A stretch of 64,000 bases of DNA from Heloderma charlesbogerti (taxonomy: Eukaryota > Chordata > Lepidosauria > Squamata > Helodermatidae): positions 806,001 to 870,000 of the forward strand of contig JANEZZ010000297.1 in assembly GCA_026122225.1 (NCBI GenBank). The letters are read 5' to 3'. Position numbers and translations under genes: made by a program. This document shows, in pieces, positions 43,198-54,124 of this stretch (the stretch's first letter is position 1; every line of letters starts with the position of its first letter). The notes under the pieces are model-generated. The model was not told the origin of the DNA, did not search any database, and was given only the letters and a program-made list of their open reading frames with translations.

Positions 43198-46170
43198 TTG
43201 TTGTTGTTCAGTTGTTAAGTCGTGTCCAACTCTTCGTGACCCGATGGACCATAGCACTCCAGGCCTTCCTGTCCTCTGCTGTCTCCCGGAGTGTGCTCAA
43301 GTTCATATTCATTGCATCGGTGATACTAGCCATCTCATCCTCTGCCATCCCCTTCTCCTTTTACCTTCAATCTTTCCCAGCATCAGGGTCTTTTCCAGTG
43401 AGTTTTCTCTTCACATTCGGTGGCCAAAATATTTGACCTTCCGTTTCAGTATCTGTCCTTCCAATGAGCAGTCAGGGTTGATTTCCTTTAGGATGGACTG
43501 ATTTGACCTCCTTGCAGTCCAGGGGACTCGTAAGAGTCTTCTCCAGCACTACAGTTTGAAAGCATCAATTCTTCGGCGCTCAGCCTTCCTTATAGTCCAG
43601 CTCTCACAGCCATACGTTGCTACTGGGAAAACCATAGCTTTGATTATACGCACCTTTGTCGGCAAGGTGATGTCTCTGCTTCTTACTATGCTGTCTAGGT
43701 TTGCCATAGCTTTCGTCCCAAGGAGCAAGCGTCTTTTAATTTCATGGCTACAGTCACTGTCTGTGGTGATCCTGGAGCCAAAGAAAATAAAATCTGTCAC
43801 TGCTTCCATTTCTTCCCCTTCTATATGCCAGGAAGTGATGGGGCCAGATGCCATGATCCTAGTTTTTTTTAATGTTGAGTTTCAAGCCAGCTTTTGCACT
43901 CTCCACTTTCACCCTCAAAAAGAGGCTCTTTAGATCTTCTTCGCTTTTTGCCATTAAGGTGGTATCGTCTGCATATTTGAGGTTGTTGATAATTCTCCCA
44001 GCAGTCTTAATTCCGACCTGTGATTCATCCAACCCGGCATTTCTCATGATGTACTCTGCATATAAGTTAAATAAGCAGGGTGACAATATGCAGCCTTGTC
44101 GTACTCCTTTCCCAATTTTGAACCAATCGGTTGTTCCATGTCTGGTTCTTACTGTTGCTTCTTGACCCTCATACAGGTTTCTCAGGAGACAGGTAAGGTG
44201 GACTGGTACCCCCATCTCTTTCAGAATTTGCCACAGTTTGTTGTGATCCACACAATCAAAGGCTTTAGTGTAGTCAATGAAGCAGAAATAGACATTTTTC
44301 TGGAATTCTCTTGCTTTCTCCATGATCCAGCGAATGTTGGCGATTTGATCTCTAGTTCCTCTGCCTCTTTGAACCCCAGCTTGTACTTCCGGTAGTTCTT
44401 GGTTCACATGCTGCTGAAGCCTAGCTTGTAGGATTTTGAGCATCACCTTGCTGGCATGTGAAATGAGCGCAATTGTACAGTAGTTTGAACACTCTTTGGC
44501 ATTGCCCTTCTTTGGAATTGGGATGTAAACTGACCTTTTCCAGTCTTGTGGCCACTGTTGAGTGTTCCAAATTTGTTGGCATATTGAGGGCAGCACTTAA
44601 ACAGCATCATCTTTTAGGATTTTAAATAGCTCAGCTGGAATACTGTCATCTCCGCTAGCTTTGTTAATAGTAGTGCTTCCTAAGGCCCACTTGACTTCAC
44701 TCCAGCTCATGTTCAGTGACCACACTATCATGGCTATCAGGGACATTAAGATCTTTCCTGTATAGTTCTTCTGTGTATTCTTGCCACCTCTTCTTAATCT
44801 CATCCGCTTCTGTTAGGTCCCTGCCTTCTTTGTCCTTTATCATGCCTGTCTTTGCACAAAACATTCCCTTGAGATCTCCGATTGGATTGAGTTGCTGCCT
44901 CCTGAACAATGTTATGGACCTCTGTCCATAGTTCCTCAGGCACTCTGTCTATCAGGTCTAATCCTTTAAATCTATTCCTCACCTCCACTGTATATTCATA
45001 AGGGATATGATTTAGGTCATACCTGAATGGTTTAGTGGTTTTCCCTATGTTCTTCAATTTAAGCCAACATTTTGCAAGAAGCAGCTCATGTTCTGAGCCA
45101 CAGTCAGCTCCAGGTCTTGTTTTTACTGACTGTATGGAGCTTCTCCATCTTTGGCTGCAAAGTACATAATCAATATGATTTCGATATTGACCATCTGGTG
45201 ATGTACATGTGTAAAGTTGCCTCTTGTGCTGTTGAAAAAGAGTGTTGGCTATGATCACTGTATTCTCTTGCAAAATTCTATTAGCCATTGTCCTGCTTCA
45301 TTTTGTACACCAAGGCCATGCTTGCCTGTTATCCCGGTGATTTCTTGATTTCCTACTTTAACATTCCAATCCCCTGTGATGAAAAGGACATCTTTTTTTG
45401 GTGTTAGTTCTAGAAGGTGTTGTAGGTCTTCATAGAACCGATCAACCTCAGCTTCTTCGGCCTCAGTGGTTGGGGCATAGACTTGAATTACTGTGATGGT
45501 GAATGGTTTGCCTTGGATTCATATTGAGATCATTCTATCGTTTTTGAGATTGTACCCCAGTACTACTTTTCCCACCCTTTTATTAACTATGAGTGCGACT
45601 CCATTTCTTCTAAGGGATTCTTGCCCACAGTAGTAGATATGATGGTCACTTGAATTAAATCCGCCCATGCTTATCCATTTTAGTTCGCTGATTCCCAAGA
45701 TGTCGATGTTCAATCTTGCCATCTCATGTTTGACCACCTCCAGCTTACCTTGATTCATTGATCTGACATTCCAGGTTCCTAAACAATATTGTTCTTTACA
45801 GCATCGGATTTTCTTTTCACCACCAGACACATCCACAGCTGAGTGTCCTTTCGGCTTTGGCCCAGCCGCTTCACTCTTTCTGGCACTACTTTGAAATGCC
45901 CTCTGCTCCTCCCCAGTAATATATTGGACACCTTCTGACCTGAGGGGCTCATCTTCCGGCGTCATCTCTTTTAGCCTTGTGATACGTTCCATGTGGTTTT
46001 CTTGGCAGGAATACTGGAGTGGGTTGCCATTTCCTTCTCCAGTGGACCACATTTTGTCAGACCTCTCTGCCATCACCTGTCCGTCTTGGGTGGCCCTGCA
46101 GGGCATTGCTTATGGCTTCACTGAGTTACGCAAGCCCCTTCGCTACAACAAGGTAGTGATCCATGAAGGG
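43198..46170 (-). pseudogene. Near-full-length BovB, inactivated
   Basis: Minus-strand copy covering the 5' start (46170) to the 3' end (TTGTTGTTCAGTTG at 43200). N-terminal and endonuclease text is at 45519-46106 (GTWNVRSMNQGKLEVV; LGISELKW). RT is at 43859-44596 with FIDYTKAFDCVDHNKL and motif C LKYADDTTLM. The C-terminus is at 43549-43854. About 240 bases between endonuclease and RT are deleted near 44885 relative to the other copies, and several frameshifts occur. No clear target duplication was found. Confidence 0.95.
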
Positions 46171-46174
46171 GCTG

Positions 46175-46365
46175 GATAATGATAGCAGACTTCAAATATC
46201 TGAAAGCCTGCCATGCAGGAGATAGAGGAGAATGAGGTGGTGGGTCTCCTTCTAGAGGTGGTGGGTTCTTCTTTGCCAGGGGTATTTAAGCAGAGGCTGA
46301 CAGGCCATCTGTCAAGGATGCTGTAGCTGCACCCTGGTTGGACTAGATGATCCTCAGGGTACCTT
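46175..46365 (+). mobile_element. CR1 LINE 3' fragment
   Basis: GATAGCAGACTTCAAATATC..GGTATTTAAGCAGAGGCTGA..GGTTGGACTAGATGATCCTC is the CR1 C-terminal/3' UTR text on the plus strand. It ends against the CT-rich tract. Confidence 0.85.
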
Positions 46366-46368
46366 CCA

Positions 46369-46445
46369 GCTCTCTCTCTCTCTCCTTCTCCCTCTCCCTC
46401 TCCCTCTCCCCACCAATTGCATGTGTGTGTATGTGTGTGTGTATG
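46369..46445. repeat. (CT)n/(CCCTCT)n and (TG)n microsatellites
   Basis: CT-rich run to 46411, then TGTGTGTATG repeats at 46422-46445. Confidence 0.95.
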
Positions 46446-46832
46446 CAATCTTCATATCCTTATGTTTAACAGCCTCCACGTACTCCAAAATGTTTAGCAA
46501 GCAGTGCACCATCAACATTGCCAGTAAACTTGAGGGTGACAAAAGACTCCTACAGTAGATTTCTTTCAGCTTGCATCTTTCTTTTAACTCAGCCTGAGGT
46601 TCATCAACCAGATGTTCCTTGTACTTGGCACCTTCTCTCACACAGAGACTAACAGCACAGGCCTGTAGCATTATGTAGATGTTGCATTCTGCGGCAATCC
46701 ATCATGTACCAGAGCATAATACTCCTTCACAACCTCTCCTGCAAGCTGTTGAGAATAAATGGTGCATTAGCCAACCAAGGCTATGATCCTTAGCTGCTTC
46801 TATGGAAGTATATTCCACTGAACTCAAAGAGA
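46446..46832. other. No recognised feature
   Basis: Unique-looking sequence. Confidence 0.35.
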
Positions 46833-47394
46833 GTTTATGTAGACTTACGTAGACTAAGATGGGGAAAATAAGGGGAACGCAAATAGCGTAGCGAACGCTA
46901 TTTGTGTTCCCCTTATTTTTGCCGTTTTAGTCTATGTAAATATTTACGTAGACTAAGACGGCCCAAAATAAGGAACGCAAATGGCGGCGGCCATAGCCGC
47001 CGCCATTTGCGTACGCGCGTGTTTTTTTAAAAAAAGTCAGACGTGATAGGCTACGTAAAGATTTACATAGTGTATCACGTCTTTTTTTTTTTAACCTAGC
47101 CATGATAGGCTACGTAAAGCTTTATGTAGCCTATCACGTCTTTTTTTTTTTTTTCAACACTGGAAATGGCGGGGGCGGCAGCCAGTCAGAAGACCAGCCG
47201 CCGCAGTCGCCGCCGCCGAAGCTGCCGCTGGAGCCGCCGCCGCCCGGAAGATCCACCCCAGGTAAGTCTCATCCCAGGGGGGATCCACGGTGGGGTGAGG
47301 GGGTGGCAGGCCATTCCACCACAGAGTTTGGGGGGCCGAATGCACTGGCATTTGGCCTCACCGAGATCCGTGGCAGAATTCTCTGCCATCCCTA
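46833..47394 (+). mobile_element. Palindromic TAGGGATG-family hAT-like element H (left-truncated)
   Basis: Starts abruptly inside a TACGTAGACTAAG hairpin and ends CATCCCTA. The right half of the usual core is present: AAATAGCG/CGCTATTTG centre, GTCTATGTAAATATTTACG, and the near-perfect GCAAATGGCGGCGGCC / GGCCGCCGCCATTTGC type stem (46976-47014). The exon-like module is clearest here: ATG at 47166, 32 codons containing QKTSRRSRRRRSCRWSRRRP and ending DPPQ, then CAG|GTAAGT (47259-47267). Confidence 0.88.
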
Positions 47395-47915
47395 CAGCTG
47401 ATTAGTCTCATCTGTTGTATGTTGAGAATTCTGCATGACCGACTAACAATGACTGGGGATACTGTGAGTCAATAACAAGCACTTCACTCCAAGACTGAGT
47501 TGCAAACTCAGTCAGGTCATCACAGTCAAGTGATTATTAACAAGTAATGTTTGAATGTTTGTATATAGTGACAAGTCAGCCTAACAGATGTCAGTTTCTG
47601 AAAATCTAAAAGAAAAAGCCTGTCTTATGTTTTGATCCAATCTGAAAATAAAGCAAAGAAAATCAGACCGTATATTCTAACATTGGTGTAACATACCCAA
47701 GAAACAATTGACCCTTGTTTCTCAGGGTCTGCAAGAGTTCCTTAAGACAGCTCTAGTGGGAGCTTAAGGGGGTTGATCTTGTTGGAGTAAAGTAAAATAA
47801 TAAGTCATATGTAAAAGTTGGGTGGGGTGGGGGGAGTAGACAAGAGGGGACTTGTTTTCATCCTCCCCTAGTTTCTTCTGGTAACTACTCTTTGATGTAG
47901 ATTACAACTCTCAGG

Positions 47916-47946
<31 letters not shown>

Positions 47947-48534
47947 TCCTGCCTTCCTTCCTTCCTTTCTTCCACCTTCTTCATTGGTAGTAAGTGTTCT
48001 TTTGTCTGAACAGTGCTGCACTCATCCTTTTCTTTAGAAACTATTTGTTTTTGAAGTAGTAGTGTATGCTGTGTGTTTCTTTCAATAGCATTTGCCTTGC
48101 ACCAGTTACATGCTGAAGCTACACAGTTAGAAGGCCCCGAACAAATCTAACTCTAACAGATCTAGCCTGAACACAAAGAGGAAAGGGACTGTTTTCAATC
48201 CATCTAACATCTAGGCATTGGCTTGGTATTGCAGTAGGATCTGGCCACTCAGCATATGAGGCAGTTTTTGGCTCAGGAGATGTCCATTGGGGAGCTGGTG
48301 CACCATTCCCCACTGGTCTAGTTTTCTCTTCTTTTCTTTTTAACAGTCCAAGCTCTGTTTCCGCAAATACACATTCCACTTTGTGTCTGTAGCCACACCT
48401 CAAACTATTTTGCTGCCTGGGTGGTTATCCATTGGACTTCAGTTTGGAAGTTTGACTCCATCGTTTTGTCTGGAGAGAGGAGCTCTGACAAATAAAAGGT
48501 AAGGCTGGACACAATTTGTGGGTTGGCCTTAGCT
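47395..48534. other. Mostly unique sequence with a CCTG/CCTT microsatellite
   Basis: Microsatellite at 47916-47968 (CCTG units, then CCTT). No gene recognised. Confidence 0.45.
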
Positions 48535-48789
48535 TAAGGATGTCATGAGAGTCTGAAAGGAGGGTAGATTCTGGTGGACTCCCCCACCACCATCACTTCA
48601 CCTCCCAAACCCCGTTCACCAACCTACTGCACTTAGCGGAACCCAGTCATCGAGCCACTGCTCAGTCCGCAAGCACCCGGCAGCTCCCCAACCCCTCAGC
48701 AAGCCATCATCTTACGAAAAAACGGTGGCTCAGGTTTTCCCGTAAATGTAATGTTACATAAATAGCAGCCGTATTTCCCTCCATCCCTA
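48535..48789. mobile_element. hAT-like MITE related to 28179-28603
   Basis: TAAGGATG and CATCCCTA termini. Flanking 8-mers CCTTAGCT and GCTTAGTT match at 6 of 8. AAAACGGTGGCTCAGG and TACATAAATAGCAGCCGT echo the 28179 element, but the second half of the hairpin is missing. Confidence 0.6.
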
Positions 48790-49589
48790 GCTTAGTTTAT
48801 TGGCATTGCTTCGTAAGCTTTGCTTATAAAGCTTCGCTTATAGGAAGATACTGTCTTAGTCTTCCTGGTGGATGTCTTGCACCAGGAGCAGGGCAGGGGG
48901 AGCAAGACCTTACTAGTTCTCCTAGACCTTTCAGTAGTGTTAACCATGATATCCTTCTTGGACGTCAGTTGCGAATAGAAATTGGAAGCACTGCAGTCTG
49001 GAGATGCCATTCCTGTCTGTCAGATTGGATCCAGAAGGTAGTGCCGGGGGACTTTTGCTCTGCACCACAGCATTTGTGCTAAAGCACTTCACAGTACATC
49101 ATTTTGTACACCATTGGCACCCATGACAGCTCCCCTTCCACTGGAAATAGCTGGGGAGCAATTTTCACCAGGAATTCCATGCAGAAGGAAAGGGCCAATT
49201 TCTGCTCCCCAAGAACCATGAGACCAATCAGTTCTCCCCCACCCCACCCAGCTGTTGTTTTTAAAACACAAGTAAGGCATAGATACATATTGTCTAGTTT
49301 GGCCCTGAGTCTGAGATTTGTTCTTGAACACACTCTATGGGGAGAAACAGATAACTAATTCTGAACCTAAGCCAAATGCAGGGTACCAATCAGAATGCAA
49401 CCCAAATCTGGTATATTCCTGATGGTTCCCTTCAGCCAGTGCCAGATCCAGGTTTTTGAGGGTCCTTGGGCAAGACACATTCAATGTCCCCCTCAGTCAC
49501 TGAGTCTAACCTTCTCATTGCCATGGTCATCAGCTGCTCTTGCTTCTCCTCATCTTTCTCCTCATTGCTGCCACTTGCTTCCTTGAAGG
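48790..49589. other. No clearly recognised feature
   Basis: 48860-49050 includes AGACCTTTCAGTAGTGTTAACCATGAT.., which may be very decayed L2 RT text (the ..DTV.HD.L region). Otherwise unassigned. Confidence 0.35.
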
Positions 49590-49597
49590 GCAGAGAG

Positions 49598-50382
49598 TAG
49601 GGATGTCAGAGAATTCCACCACGGATCTTGGTGAGGCCGAATGCCAGTGCATTCAGCCCCTCGAAATCAGTGGTGGAATGAAGCCCGCCACACCCCAACT
49701 CTGCGAAACGGTCCTGGAATGGAGCACCTACCTGCTGCCGTCCACGCTGCAATGCGAATGGCATCTGCAGCCGCCATTCGCTACTTTCATATAGCCATGA
49801 TAGGCTACGTAAGTATTTATGTAGCCTATCACGGCAAAACTAAGGGAACATAAATGGCGGCGGCTACAGCGGCCGCCATTTGCGTTCCCTTTTTTTTGCT
49901 GTGTGATAGGCTATGTAAATATTTACATAGCCTATTACGACAAAAGAGGGGCGCAAATGGCATAGTGGCCACCATTTGCGTTACCTTTTTTTTTTTGGCT
50001 GTACTAGGCTATGTAAATATTTACGTAACCTATCACGGCAAAAAAAAAAAAAGGGAACACAAATGGTGGCTGCCATAGCTGCCACCATTTGCGTTCACTG
50101 TTTTTTTTTTTTTTTTCCGTGATAGGCTACGTAAATATTTACGTAGCCTATCATGGCAAAATACAGGGACGCAAATGGCGGCAGCTACAGTGGCTGCCAT
50201 TTACGTCCCTGCAGGCTGTCCAGCGGCCGGATGTCCAGCTGCGGGTGGCCCCGGCGGGCAGCTCTGCAGAATCTCCATGGAGTGGAGCTGGCCAGAGAGA
50301 ATTTCTGGGGGAGGGATGGAGCACCTCCCCCCCACTGTGGATGTCACCCTTCGAAAAGGTAAGTGACTTTCGTACATCCTTA
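49598..50382 (-). mobile_element. Palindromic TAGGGATG-family hAT-like element I
   Basis: TAGGGATG and CATCCTTA termini with the perfect target duplication GCAGAGAG (49590-49597, 50383-50390). The core 49790-50158 is a chain of four GTGATAGGCTACGTAAATA hairpins separated by three AAATGGCGGC-type hairpins, mirrored about 49970. The last stem, GTGATAGGCTACGTAAATA / TATTTACGTAGCCTATCA (50118-50155), is essentially perfect. Donor-like sites: plus-strand AAGGTAAGTGAC near the right end (50356-50367) and minus-strand CAGCAG|GTAGGT near 49729. Confidence 0.93.
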
Positions 50383-50390
50383 GCAGAGAG

Positions 50391-50816
50391 CCAGTGAGCA
50401 AATAGTCAGTGGAATCTCCTGCTCCTCCTTCCTTCACACCATCACCACCACCATTGTCTGGGCCAGAGTGAGAGGCAGGTGAACAAGCAGGTTGAAATGG
50501 CGAAAAGGTGGAGCAACTCCAGGGGACCCTTGTCAGTAGGCCCCTTCTGGGGCCCTGCCTTCAGCTATCTTTCCTGAATCTGTCTAATACTTTTTTGAAG
50601 ATATCAAAGCCAGGAGCTGTCTCCAAATCTTTGCATTTAGTGAGCATTCACATACAAGAGATTGGCACTAAATCTCTTCTGGCAAAATTCCATATAGATA
50701 TTGTGAACTATTTAGCACATGGGCCTTTTCCATAATACTAGCTCAGCAAACCTTCATACAATAAGGTCTCTACATTAAGCAAAAACACTGCAAAAAACCA
50801 CATCCTTTCAAAGATC
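50391..50816. other. No recognised feature
   Basis: Unique-looking sequence between element I and CR1. Confidence 0.35.
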
Positions 50817-53169
50817 TTATAGAATCATAGAATAGTATAGTAGGGTTGGAAGGGGCCTACAAGGCCATCGAGTCCAACCCCCTGCTCAATGCAGGAATCC
50901 AAGTCAGAGCATCCCCGACAGATGTCTGTCCAGTCCAGCCTTGTCTTGAATGCCTCCAGTGTGGGAGAGCCCACCACCTCCCCAGGTAATTGGTTCCATT
51001 GTCATATTGCTCTAACAGTCAGGAAGTTTTTCCTGATGTTCAGCTGGAATCTGGCTTTCTGTAACTTGAGCCCATTATTCCGTGTCCTGCACTCTGGGAT
51101 GATCAAGAAGAGATCCTGGCCTTCTTCTCTGTGACACCCTTTCAAGTACTTGAAGAGCGCTATCATATCTCCCCTCAGTGTTCTCTTCTCAAGGCTCAAC
51201 ATGCCCAGTTCTTTCAGTCTCTCTTCATAGGGCTTTGTTTCCATTCCACTGACCATCTTTGTTGCCCTCCTCTGAACCCTCTCCAGTTTGTCTGCATCCT
51301 TCTTAAAGTGTGGTGACCAGTACTGGACACAGTACTCCAGATGAGGCCTAACCAGTGCTGAGTAGAGGGGAACTAGTACTTCCCAGGATTTGGAAGCTAT
51401 GCTTCTATTAATGCAGCCCAAAAGAGCATTTGCCTGTTTTGCAGCCACATCACATTGTTGGCTCATATTCAGCTTGTGATCAACAACAATTCCAAGATCT
51501 TTCTCGCTTGTAGTATTGTTGAGCCAGGTATCCCCCATCTTGTAACTGTGCATTTGGTTTCTTTTTCCTAGGTGCAGAACTTGGCATTTATCCCTATTAA
51601 ATGTCATTCTGTTGTTTTCTGCCCAGCACTCCAGTCTATCCAGTTCACTTTGAATTTTGTTTCTGTCTTCCAAAGTATTAGCTATCCCACCCAATTTGGT
51701 GTCATCTGCAACTTTGATCAGCATTCCCTGCACCTCCTCCTCCAAGTCATTAATAACAATGTAGAAGAGCACTGGGTCCCAGACTGAGCCCTGCATTACT
51801 CCGCTTGTTACCTCTCCCCAGTTTGAGAAGGTCCCAATGATAAGCACTGGGTGCTTATACAGAGTCCGATTCTGTAGCCAACTGTGGATCCACCGGATCA
51901 TTGTTTCATCTACCCCACTTTGAGCTAGTTTGCTCATCCGGATATCATGGGGCACTTTGTCGAAAGCTTTGCTGAAGTCAAGGTATATGATGTCTACAGC
52001 ATTCCCACGGTCTACAAGGGAGGTGACGTGATAAAAAATGAGATCAGATTTGTCTGGCAGGACTTGTTTTTGACAAATTGATGTTGGCTTCGAGTCATCA
52101 CGACATTGTTTTCAAGGTGCTTCCAGATGGATTGTTTTATTTATTTATTTATTTATTGCATTTATACCCCGCCTTTCTCCCTCTCGCAAGGAACTCAAGG
52201 AGGCTTACATTATCCTCCTCCTCACCGTTGTATCCTCACAACAACAACCCTGTGAGGTAGGTTGGGCTGAGAGTCTGTGACTGGCCCAAAGTCACCCAGT
52301 GAGCTTCCATGGCCAAGTGGGGACTAGAACCCAGATCTCCCGGCTCCCAGTCCGTCACTCTCACCACTACAGAATTTTCCCAGGGATTGATGTCAGACTG
52401 ACTGGTCTGTAGTTCCCAGGTTCCTCCTTTTTACCCTTTTTGAAGATAGGGACAACGTTAGCCCTCCTCCAGTCATCTGGCACTTCCCCCGTCCTCCATA
52501 ATTTCTCAAAGAGAATAGACAGCAGTTCTGAGAGTTCTTCTGCCAGTTCCTTTATGACTCTAGGATGCAGTTCATCTGGCCCTGGAGATTTGAACTCATT
52601 CAAAGTAATTAGGTGTTCCTTGACCATATGCCTATCGATCTCAAGCTGCAATCCTGCCCCTTCAGCCTGTACTTCGCCTTTTCCAGGGGGCTCATAGACC
52701 CTCTTTCGGGAGAAGACTGAGCCAAAGTAGGAACTGAGCACCTCTGCCTTTTCTTTGTCATCTGTTATTGTTTTGCCATCCTTATTTTATAGCTGAACAG
52801 CCATTTTTTCCTCTGCCTTTTACTATGCACGTAGCTGAAGAAAGCCTTTTTGTTGCTTTTAGCATCCCTCGCTAACCTCAGCTCGTTCTCAGCTTTAGCC
52901 TTCCTGATGCCATCCCTGCAATTCTGTGCTACCTGCCTGTACTCTTCCTTTGTTACTTGGCCTTCTTTCCACTTCCTATATGTGTCCTTTTTTGTGTTTG
53001 CAGGTCATCCCTAAGCTTTTTGTGAAGCCACATTGTCTTCTTCTGTTGTCTTCCACTTTTGCTTCTTGTTGGAATTTTTTGTGATTGTGTCCTGAGAATT
53101 TCCTTTCTTAAAAGCTCCCACCCATCTTGGATTCCTTTTCTCTTTAGCATTGCTTGCCATGGGAACTTA
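50817..53169 (-). pseudogene. CR1 LINE, 2.1 kb plus SINE insertion, long ORF2 segment
   Basis: The plus strand begins ATAGAATCATAGAATAGTATAG (reversed CR1 3' terminus). The minus-strand frame at 51002-51955 is uninterrupted for 317 codons and covers late RT to the C-terminus: WIHSWLQNRT, GVMQGSVWDPVLF, motif C as KVADDTKLGG, and FKYLKGCHREEGQD. Upstream, 52367-52741 encodes the early RT (PGPDELHPRVIKEL; NYRPVSLTSIPGKIL) and 52953-53150 the linker. A SINE at 52134-52373 splits the RT. Motif C has Val before ADD where Phe or Tyr is usual. 5'-truncated within the endonuclease-RT linker. Confidence 0.93.
52134..52373 (-). mobile_element. tRNA-derived SINE with L2-like tail, inside CR1
   Basis: The minus strand starts CTGTAGTGGTGAGAGTGACGG (A-box-like TAGTGGTGAGAG), then GGTTCTAGTCCCC (B box), CACTGGGTGACTTTGGGCC, CTCACAGGGTTGTTG, and ends with AAATAAAT units. 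Best-preserved copy in the window. Confidence 0.9.
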
Positions 53170-54049
53170 CTGATTTTGGTTTCTTTGTGGGATTAAGAAG
53201 GGCTTCTTTACATGGCAGCCATGTGGTTTGAACTGAGGGAGTGTCTTCCTCCCTCCCTGGCATGTGTGCAAAGGAGCGGGTGTATGTGTCTTGTTTTCAT
53301 AGCTTAACTTCTGCTGTACTGTTTTCTCACAGCCCCTAGGAAACCTCTGACTTACTTCTGAGTAGAGATAAAATGCACAGTTTTGCTGCAAGTCTGCAAC
53401 CCTTGGCACACTTATGTGGGAGTAAGTCCCACTGAACTCAATAGGGTGCACTGAAACAATAGAGGTCATTGCTTCCGAGCTTGGTGGGGTGGTGGATCAG
53501 ATGTATCTCCCTTAATTGCAGGGAGGCATTTCACACTCTTCTCCCTCCAACTGAGAAATGCAAAGGCAGGAGTCATAATCAGCAGTCGATTCTTGCCCTC
53601 ATGCCTGTCAAATCTGCTCAGGTCTCCTTCCATGCAACCCTGCTCCCATCCTCAATGCCTTGGTCATCCTGGTTGTACCCCCAACAACTGAAAACAAATG
53701 CCCACAGCAGGGAGACACAGCTGGTTTCTTCCACTATTGGAGAATTTCATGGGGAGGTTATGGCACTCCTCTTCCATGCGCTGGGAAAAATTCCTTTTTT
53801 TTTGCGTTTGGGGAAAACATGAGATAGGCCGGGGGGAGGCACCTTGGACATTAACAGCATCATGTAAAGAGCTCGCAAATTTCTGAGAATGAGCCATCTC
53901 AATAGCAGGATAAAAGCTCCATGTGATAAACCCCAAAAAGTAGTAAAACAGCCTCACTCAATTGCTTTCACCAGCATCTACCACCCCCCTTTTTTGAATA
54001 ATGTCCTACATTTCTTTGAGGTTCTGTAAAATCTCAATAGTAATAATAT
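53170..54049. other. Mostly unique sequence with a small repeat fragment
   Basis: 53350-53455 holds the GGAGTAAGTCCCACTGAACTC repeat fragment. No gene is recognised in the rest. Confidence 0.45.
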
Positions 54050-54116
54050 TTACTTAGGGCATGTTTAGACAGAAAACAGTCCTACAACTCCCAACATGCC
54101 CCAGCCAGCGATCTGT
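54050..54116. mobile_element. Left half of an 'AATCC..GGATT' MITE, target of element J
   Basis: GCATGTTTAGACAGAAAACAG and CCTACAACTCCCAACATGCC match the MITEs at 36208 and 62104; element J begins just after it. Confidence 0.6.
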
Positions 54117-54124
54117 ATTGTAGA

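Noticed and set aside
49790..50158. Regularly spaced near-identical palindromes resembling a CRISPR array
   Set aside because: The units are alternating hairpins inside a transposon with 8-base target duplications, the spacers are themselves palindromes, there are no cas genes, and the window is vertebrate.
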